NCBI GenBank assembly: GCA_032821775.1
Contig: JAVLRN010000004.1
Location: 1,240,001 to 1,304,000 of the forward strand
Direction: 5' to 3'
Source: Sanguinoderma infundibulare
Taxonomy: Eukaryota; Basidiomycota; Agaricomycetes; Polyporales; Polyporaceae
Length of the DNA stretch: 64,000 nucleotides
A program made the position numbers and the translations under genes. Position 1 is the first letter of the stretch, and every line of letters starts with the position of its first letter. Positions 56,824-64,000 of the stretch are shown here, piece after piece. Under the pieces are notes generated by a model, which saw nothing but the letters and a program-made list of their open reading frames with translations, was not told where the DNA came from and made no database searches.

Positions 56824-58298
56824 ATGTCGTCTTCGCATGAGACGCCCTCGCCCACGCCCTCCCTGAACGCAGCCGGGGTACGTACGCCACATCTTTCACC
56901 TTATCGCCACTAACTGCTCGCACGACAGACCTACGTGGGTCCCGCTCCTAGAGGGTTCTATATCACGACTTTCGTGCTCGAGACTGTGTTCCTTGCCGCG
57001 TTCATCGGGACGTACAGCTATGGATCGTGGTTGATCCTCTACCGCGCCCATCCTTCGACCCGGAGACAGACTTCCACAATCGTCTTGTTTCTGGCAAATA
57101 CAGCGATGTTCATATTGACGCTATTGGTACGTCGTGGTCTGCCGATCGCGGTTACAACTGGTCTCATCTGACGACCACCCGCAGCATTGGGCCCTCGATG
57201 TCGATATCGCCCGGAAAGGTTTCTATTCAGTGACGATTGCGCAGGCTCAGGCGAAATTCGTCATGTATATCTCCCAGGTGCTGATCGGAGATGGCTTCAT
57301 GGTGCGTGACCAGTGTCATTTGATCCGTTGATTTAGCTCACGGCATTCCGTTAGATCTACCGGTTGTTCAGGGTATACAGCTGCCATTGGCCTGTGATTG
57401 TCGCCCCTACCATCTTGCTCATCGTGGCCGCGGGTACGTACGCACCAGTTCTGGCTCTCCAGAGTGACAGCTCACTTGTGTATCGTCGTTATGGTAAGGC
57501 ATTGGTTATTCTTGCGCGTTCCTCGGAGTGCCAGGGTTCTACATGTCCGTCGCCTTCTACGCCATCTCGCTCATCGTGAACGTCATCTGCACCGGTGCGT
57601 TCGCCTATGCGTGAGCGTTGAACTCGATGCTGAACTTCATGCACAGTCTGTATTATGATGAAGGTCTTCCGCATAAGCAGGGACTTCCACGGGGTCTACC
57701 TCCAAGGCCACAAGCTCAAGGTCTGGAAGGTGCTGGAGGCCACCGTGCAGTCCACCGCCATCTACTCGGCCGCCGCCGTCGCACTCGTCGTCACCTTCGT
57801 CAACAGTACCGAGCTCGGCTACCCTGCCTGTCTCGACATCTACCCTGCGATCATTGTGCGTACCCTTTTCCAATCTTACACACCTGAACTAGCTTTCATG
57901 AGCTGATGCACCGTCGATAGGGACTGGTGTTCTCGTTCGTCGCCATTCGGATCGCGCACAACCTGACGCGGGACGACACGACTCGCCCGGACTCGAACTT
58001 CCAGCTGACGGAGACGGCGCGCTCGCGCCAGACGGCGTCGACGATGACGTACGTCGAGCGCGACAACCGCCGGTCCTTCATCGACATGGGCCAGTCGCCT
58101 ACGAGCACGATGAAGGGGTACAAGGAGAAGCTCGATGAGGAGGAGGTCCTCGACTTCGCGAGGGATAAGCACCGGAGCATGAGTGAGTACACGACGATGG
58201 AGTCGATGACGTTCGCGAGTCCGGCGGCTCCGTTCGCGACTCCGACGGCGTCTCGCTTTGGGACCTACACTCGGGAGGTCCAGCATGATATTGTATGA
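56824..58298 (+). CDS. Multi-pass integral membrane protein, relative of the gene at 2.3 kb
   Basis: Exons 56824-56877, 56929-57126, 57185-57301, 57355-57433, about 57502-57595, about 57649-57856 and about 57920-58298. The start MSSSHETPSPTPSLNAAG is followed by TYVGPAPRGFYITTFVLETV, the first helix. Later parts follow the gene at 2.3 kb exon by exon: YISQVLIGDGFM, then IYRLFRVYSCHWPVIVAP, SVAFYAISLIVNVICT, and VWKVLEATVQSTAIYSAAAV before the last helix FSFVAIRIAHNLTRDD. The long hydrophilic tail has several Ser/Thr-rich and acidic parts that could be phosphorylated. The acceptor of exon 5 (AAG) was chosen to avoid an upstream stop. The function is unknown. Confidence 0.78.
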
Positions 58299-58750
58299 GG
58301 TGCGTTCCGCAGGGTGCTCGTAGTCTGGATGACATCGTGCTCACTGGAATTTCTGCGTGAATATAGCAGGGTGCGATGATGGACTGAGTGTATGACAGGA
58401 ATCGCTCTTTTCCCCTGTACGTTATATGTAGTCAACTAACTGGGACCCTCTTACCGTACAAATGTAGCATTATTTGGGTTGTTCAGGTGTTTCGCAACGG
58501 TAATTCTCGCAAAAGCGCGATTTCAAAGGCGTTGACAGTTTGAAGGTACTGTTAGTGGAACTTTCAACCGTCGGCGAGCTTCTGGATCTTGGATAGACGG
58601 CCCGGAGACTCGAGTTGAAACCGCACAGTGCCCGAAAGAGTTGCCACGAGGATCGCGCATGTCCCGAGTACGAAGTGTTGCTGCGGTAGCTCATGGTCTC
58701 CTCCTCCAGCTTATCCAGCCCGCGCCACTTCCTCTCTGCACAACACTGAG
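58299..58750. other. Intergenic stretch
   Basis: 3' region of the membrane-protein gene and promoter of BTB gene 6. Nothing else is recognised. Confidence 0.6.
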
Positions 58751-59853
58751 ATGTCTACGCACTCGAACACCACTACCGCTACCTTCGTCCCCGACAAGTC
58801 CGAGAAAGTCGGGAAGACCCCCCTGCCGCCTCCCCTACAGCATCTTACGGCCCACGATGAGTTCTGGCTCCAGGACGGCAACCTCATCCTCGTCGCACGC
58901 GATGTTGCATTCCGCGTCTACCGCGGTCTCCTCTCCGAGCAGTCGACGGTGTTTGCGGACCTCTTCGCCGCGTCGAGCCCCGATGTCGATGAACTTTGCG
59001 ATGGATGTCCCGTCGTGCACCTCTGCGATTCCTCCGAAGACCTGACGCACCTCTTCCGTATTCTCTTGCCCAAGTCTCGAAGGCGGTGAGTAATAAGGTC
59101 ATCAACGGGTCCAAAGTATTGCTGATGATGTGCTTGGTCAGGTTGCGTCCGAGCAAAGGCGAGGACCGGTACACCTTCGGCGAAATATCAGCTCTGGTGC
59201 GATTGTCACACAAATACCACATCCATGACGTCAAGGAGCAAGCCTTGGACGTTTTGCGCGACGTGTTCACCGACGACCTCTCCAGAGCTTACGGGAGTTG
59301 CCCGTTCTTCGGTCCCGTCACCGCGAGGCAGTGCATCGGCGCCGTCAACATCGCACGACTGACTAACACGCCATCGCTGTTACCCTCCGCATTGTATGAC
59401 TGCTGTGAGCTGGGATCCAACGTCCTGGATGGGTGGAGAAGAGAGGACGGATTCGTTGAACATCTGTCCGCCGAGGATGTCAAACGATGCATCGCGGCTC
59501 AGGAAAAGCTCTGCAAGGAGAGCAGCATCATGTTTTCCCACATCTTTCACGACGAGCCTAGCAACGACTGTACGGGCGGGGATCAGTGCCGGGACGGCCT
59601 GAAAAACATGGTCCTCGACACCGTGAGGGCCGGTATCTCATGGGCCATAGAGCACGGCGTTCTCAAGAAGTGGGACAACGTAATCAAGGGGAAAGTGTCT
59701 GTCCACAAGCTATGTGCGGAATGCAACAAGGAGCTCCAGCGGCGGAGTGCATTAGAAAGGCAGAGGGTGTGGATGAAATTGCCGATAATCTTCAGTATTT
59801 CAGTTCCGGGGTGGGGGACAAGGTCCGAGCCGGTTGGTGTCGCTACGGCCTAG
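58751..59853 (+). CDS. BTB/POZ domain protein 6
   Basis: Two exons (58751-59085 and 59142-59853) give 348 residues. A longer N-terminus (MSTHSNTTTATFVPDKSEKV) precedes the BTB fold, which runs from FWLQDGNLILVARDVAFRVY through YRGLLSEQSTVFADLFAAS to DLTHLFRILLPKS. Exon 2 continues with FGEISALVRLSHKYHIHDVK and CIGAVNIARLTNTPSLLPSA. The C-terminal module keeps C255-x5-C261 and C303-x2-C306 and ends VWMKLPIIFSISVPGWG. The intron is at the same place as in BTB genes 1, 3 and 8. All features of an active member are present. It may act as an adaptor in protein degradation or regulation, but nothing in the sequence shows which partner it binds. Confidence 0.9.
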
Positions 59854-60656
59854 AGCCAAATGTATGTGTTTTCTTGAAGTAATCACCAGTGGAGTCTTTC
59901 TGACATCCTTTTGTTCTGTCGACCACGTCGCTCTCTTGTGTTTAGGCTCTCGACCTGATCCTGGCATGATCCCTGTTACTTCAGGTTGAACCAAGGTACG
60001 TCTCTCGGCCACGGAGTAATGCTTGCACTGAACCATTCGGTGTAAGCGGAAAGCATCGTTGACCATCCCAAGTCGCCACTCTCAAAGAGTAGAGTATACA
60101 ATCGTGGACTCTTAAAATATGGTCATTTGCTATAGAAAGGAGGATTGTGCGCGAGAACCTGTGCGTTACTACCCGCACACGAAACGAAGGCTCCACCGTG
60201 GTGCTTGCAATGTACGTCCAACTAAGGCTTAACAGCGTTATCGCGCGGACAAAAACGGTCTGCTTTCCGTTCATCGTGCCATGCGTCTCAGGCATCCGAG
60301 GGTGGTCCGCATCCATGTCGGTTTCGCCGCCGTTCGTCCGCAAACATCGGAACTTCTGGAGCGACTTACGATTAGTTAGTGTCATACCGGCCGCACCTAA
60401 ATATAACATGGAAGTTAGATACATGTTATCACCCATGAATCGATGACGGTCAAGGCCTTGCGTTGGAAGACCAATGGACATGGAGAGCCACCACAACTCG
60501 GAAACGAGGGATGCTCAAACGTTGTCGGCCGCGGGTTCAGAGGGGAAAACACTTCCCACGGGTTCCCGCACGTGATGGGCCAATCAGACAACTCCACTTG
60601 GAACTTCTACATCTTACTATCATCACCGACATATCCAGGCGCATCGACACTGGACA
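59854..60656. other. Stretch without a supported gene
   Basis: Short frames only. No repeat, RNA or family motif was recognised. Confidence 0.55.
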
Positions 60657-60842
60657 ATGTCTCAAGAGTCACGTCCGTTGAAGCGCATGCGCGTTGCTGA
60701 AGGAGAAGAGGCTGTGGCTGCTTCAGGGCCGACTCTTCGGCTGCAGGATCTCAAGCGCGAGTGGTGGGGCGGAGACTGGCGCGGCGACCCCGCCTGCAGC
60801 TCAGTCTTGGATTGGGTAGGTGCGTGCTCGCTATTCTGGTAG
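60657..60842 (+). pseudogene. BTB family relic 7: N-terminal end
   Basis: The frame starts MSQESRPLKRMRVAEGEE, very close to the start of BTB protein 1 (MSQEGRPSKRARTTVDAAE). After about 30 residues it leaves the family text (no FWLEDGN follows) and ends at 60842. It is a 5' stub lying about 400 bp before the intact BTB gene 8, either a truncated tandem copy or the remains of a gene conversion. Confidence 0.65.
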
Positions 60843-61255
60843 TATGTTGACTTATTCCTATGACTTTTAGTTCAAGATAGCATGGTCCGTTCTTGGGGTT
60901 CAATGCGTTCATGAGAGTGGGCCGAGGGGGCTTGTCACCTCCCCATCACAGATGTATTGTAGCGACCCACATCCGGGAGTCTCTTGTGCATTTTTAACTT
61001 CTCTCATTTATTTCATAGGCCAGCTGATGCCATCGGCCTGAGCCAGAGACTCAGACTCGCCCAGTCTTGCCTGGTTCCACCTGTCGCGTTCAGAGCACGT
61101 GATCGGCTCATGACGCGACACGTCACACCGTGACAAGTGTGCTTGGTGCTGGCGCCGACGGATTGGTGTTGTCGCCTTCCACCTTGACCTCGCAGCTGCC
61201 AGTGCACCCCGGGCGACTACAGCTTCTCCTCTGCGGCTGATTAGCTAGTAGCGGA
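60843..61255. other. Upstream region of BTB gene 8
   Basis: No coding sequence is supported. Confidence 0.55.
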
Positions 61256-62326
61256 ATGGCTGAACAACACCCTGCCAAACGTTTGAGAGTCGACGAATCT
61301 GACTCCGGAGCCAAACCCTCCGACGACCCCCTTCGACGTCACCCTGAGTTCTGGCTCGAAGATGGAAACATCGTCCTCGTTGCCGGAAATACAGCGTTTC
61401 GTGTATACCGGGGACTGCTGGCGACGCAATCAACGATCTTCGCGGATATGTTCGCCTCTGCGTCGCCGACGGACGACGAGTCCTTCGAAGGCTGTCCAAT
61501 GGTTCGGCTTACCGATTCCCCTCAAGATCTAGCCCATCTCTTCAGGTTCCTCCTACCAGCGAGCCGCAGGACGTCAGTTTATTTTATCTGTATCTTTATT
61601 TAACGCATTAACGACAATGAATCATTTAGGGTCTTTCGCAAGTCGCCATACCCCTTCGAGCAAATCTTCGCCACCATCCAGCTCGCGCACAAATACCACA
61701 TCGAGGACGTCGAGCGCGAGGCCCTCGAGGTGCTCAAAGCTGTTTTTCCCTCCACCCTTGAACATTGGCTCAGCGACGCCCCAGTGCCCGTGGAGATAGA
61801 CGACGAGAGGTACGCCATCGGCGTCGTCAATATCGCCCGGCTCACCAACACCCCTTCCTTGCTACCCCTCGCGTTCTACACCTGCTGCGCCCTCGATGGC
61901 CAGGTAATCCACGGCTGGACGCGCCAAGACGGCTCCGTGGAACGGCTGAGCCCAGACGATCTCGAACGATGCATCGACGGCCGCGACGCTCTAGCCCGCG
62001 CGGGCCCCCCGCTCGCCCGGGACATCTTCACGCTCCAGCCCAGTCCGACATGCACGACACCCCAGTCGTGCAAGTGTGTCCTGGCAGATGTGCTGCAGCA
62101 CGTGTTGCGATGGAGGTCCGTAGGAAGCTCTCAAATCCTCGGTGGGTTTGCGAAGCCCCTAATACTGGATGATCCGGAGGACGATCTCTGTGATGCGTGC
62201 CGAAAGATGATCTCGGACCGTGACAAGGAGGAGCATCGGGGGCTTTGGATGACGCTCCCTGTGTACTTCGATGTCGATGAAGGCGTTCTAACGACTTGGG
62301 GAAGAGCGGAGAAACAGAGCGAGTGA
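61256..62326 (+). CDS. BTB/POZ domain protein 8
   Basis: Two exons (61256-61572 and 61630-62326) give 337 residues. The start MAEQHPAKRLRVDESDSG includes a KR-rich patch (PAKRLRVDE) like a short nuclear-localisation signal; BTB proteins 1 and 7 have a similar one. The BTB fold runs from FWLEDGNIVLVAGNTAFRVY to DLAHLFRFLLPAS, then across the intron (GTCAGT donor) into FEQIFATIQLAHKYHIEDVE. The second half reads AIGVVNIARLTNTPSLLPLA, with C247-x5-C253 and C293-x2-C296 in the C-terminal module and LWMTLPVYFDVDEGV at the end. The gene appears intact. Confidence 0.9.
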
Positions 62327-63449
62327 GTCGCGCTGGGTCGAAGTAAGAGTTTTCTATCGCATTGTTGTTTCCGGTGTGCTCACTTACCGGTGTGCCAGGT
62401 GTATGTCGGAGTCTGCTGTCGTCTAGCCTTTGTATGAGCCGTGGTTGAAGGAGACACGAGCTCGATGAACTCGGGCTTCCAATCCCCAAGCGACGTACCC
62501 GAGGCGGGTATGTCACGATGCTTATATTTAACCGCTCGCTTCAATCCATGCAAATCAGGAACGCTGCGGAGCGTTGAAGGGAGGGGTGCGTCACAAGGAA
62601 CATCTGTTTATCCATCCACATCTTGCGTTCAATGTCTTGCCCGCCGTCCCCATCTGGTAGCGTCAAGGCAGTATTGTTCAGGCATGGTCATACGATGGTC
62701 GTGTGCTGATCATCTCGCTCCGGTCGCAGACTTTGCGGTACCCGTCCAATGCATAACGAATTTCTGCCCCACATCCTCCCCCCTCGTGCGTAGATCTTCC
62801 AGGTCGGCTGTGAAAGCTTGAAAACTAGGCTTGATTGAGTATCCGCTGTTCGGGGATCACGGAGCGCCGGTGCTCCTGGGTCGGGTGAGCGACATAGCCA
62901 CTGACTGTTTCACCTTGCCAAAATGTTTTCGTTCTCTTTAGCACAAGCACAAAGAACGCCAAGAGTCCCAACTTTGCAGCGATAATCGGGTGGTAGTTAC
63001 ATCATAGGACGTTATGGTACGGTACCCTTGAACAGGACCGTACGACAAGATATCCCATCTTCTATGTACGGTGTACCGGCCGTCGTTCCTCCGCCTCAGG
63101 CCGGTTGATTCCTGGCACGTGGATTGCAGCGACCAAACTCGTCCATATTAACGAGCGCTACAGCGAGGCGTGGAGGTTGCGAGGGCGATCAAACCTGATC
63201 AAACTAATATTTACCGCCACCCGAGAGGCTGTTTTGGTTAGGCGCTTTGCTCCCCCGATATACATCATATATGGCGACTCGCTCGGGGGTGCGTGTTTGC
63301 GTTTTCACTTTCTATCCTTCTGCCCGCGCTCCTTCTCGCGCGTTTTTCTTGACTAGTGCACCCTTTTCATTTTCTCTACGTACTCTACTGCTTGTCTTTA
63401 TTTATATTCTTTTGAGACTAGACGACCGTACGATCTCCACGCCATCGAT
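62327..63449. other. Stretch without a supported gene
   Basis: Contains the upstream region of the last gene. Nothing else is recognised. Confidence 0.55.
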
Positions 63450-64000
63450 ATGTCTTACGAGGTACGCGATTTTTGCTCCTCCCCTTGAGCCGGCGAGCAG
63501 ATTTCATGATCTCTCCTGCAGATCCGCGAGCAAAGGGACCTGCTGAACTCCCGGATCGTGGCCTTGTTCTTCGAGTCCGTGCTCTTCGGGATCTTCGCCG
63601 TCACGTACACCATCGGTACTTGGTCTCTCCTGCGCATGCGGCGAGAGCCGCCCCAAGGGTTCGCTCGGCGGAACTGGATCGCGCTTGGTGTGAGCTCTCT
63701 CATGTTAATTCTATCTTTCATCGTGAGTTCTGTCTCTCGCTCCCCCTTCATCGACCCGCGTCTGATTGGGATCACTTGCGCCAGCATCTTTGTTTGACGA
63801 TTCAGACGACAGTGCACGGCTTTGTGACGAACGGCGACACACGCGAGACGACGTATGCTACGTTATGGAATGCCAACAACCTGCGGACGTCCGTGGACGC
63901 CGGGAGGTTCTACCTCTACGTTACCCAGACTTTAATCGGCAATGCCGTCATCGTGAGTCGCGCGGACCCCATCACGAGGCTCTCCTTCCTGTGTACTAAC
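63450..64000 (+). CDS. Multi-pass membrane protein, 5' part (runs off the window)
   Basis: Exon 1 (63450-63461) encodes MSYE. Exon 2 begins at about 63522 with IREQRDLLNSRIVALFFES, then VLFGIFAVTYTIGTWSLLRM, and ends near FI at about 63722. Exon 3 starts about 63807 with TTVHGFVTNGDTRETTYATL and includes YLYVTQTLIGNAVI, with a donor at about 63953. The order and spacing match the gene at 2340-3749 (LFGAFAVLYFISIW, YITQTLVGDSF), so this is a third member of the same family. The rest lies outside the window. The function is unknown. Confidence 0.8.

Noticed and set aside
1..64000. CRISPR arrays, rRNA genes, bacterial operons or viral genes
   Set aside because: No such repeats or motifs were seen; the intron structure and gene families are those of a basidiomycete nucleus.

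Overview
The window looks like nuclear DNA of a mushroom-forming basidiomycete (Agaricomycetes, probably a polypore-type wood decayer). Genes are split by many short introns (about 50-65 bases, GT..AG), the DNA is moderately GC-rich, and the families present are ones known to be expanded in this group: BTB/POZ proteins, HET-domain proteins, multi-pass membrane proteins (including DUF6534), isoprenylcysteine methyltransferase-like enzymes, GH3 beta-glucosidases and KDZ transposons. This assignment is inference from gene content; no species can be named.

Layout. 2.3-5.9 kb: a multi-pass membrane protein gene and an ICMT-like gene. 6.28-16.66 kb: one essentially complete 10.36-kb KDZ (Kyakuja-Dileera-Zisupton) DNA transposon with ~615-bp terminal inverted repeats, an exact 8-bp target-site duplication (CCGCCGAT), a multi-exon transposase and two accessory genes, all on the minus strand. 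It lies 73 bp before the start codon of a BTB gene. 16.7-30.3 kb: a BTB/HET region with two BTB genes that look intact, one decayed BTB gene fused to an antisense F-box fragment, one BTB gene broken into oppositely oriented pieces, a HET gene, a repetitive secreted Gly/Pro-rich protein with a relic of a paralogue, and another BTB relic. 31.3-34.8 kb: an intron-containing tRNA-Gly, a relic of a beta-glucosidase 3' end, and a second HET gene. 34.9-47.2 kb: two direct copies of a GH3 beta-glucosidase gene. The first copy carries a single in-frame TAG in place of Trp315; the second appears intact. A fragment of an NRPS-like adenylate-forming reductase lies between them, and a ~720-bp segment occurs upstream of each copy in opposite orientation. 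47.2-50.1 kb: no supported gene, but two strong hairpins. 50.1-58.3 kb: a DUF6534 membrane protein with a 4-nt microexon, a DUR3-type urea transporter and a second multi-pass membrane protein. 58.7-62.3 kb: two more BTB genes that look intact, with an N-terminal BTB relic between them. 63.4 kb to the end: the start of a third multi-pass membrane protein gene.

The main theme is rapid birth and death of gene copies: nearly every family here occurs as an intact copy plus one or more broken ones. The BTB proteins share an invariant C-x5-C ... C-x2-C cysteine signature outside the BTB fold, which suggests a metal-binding or structural C-terminal module. No CRISPR, rRNA or viral sequence was seen.
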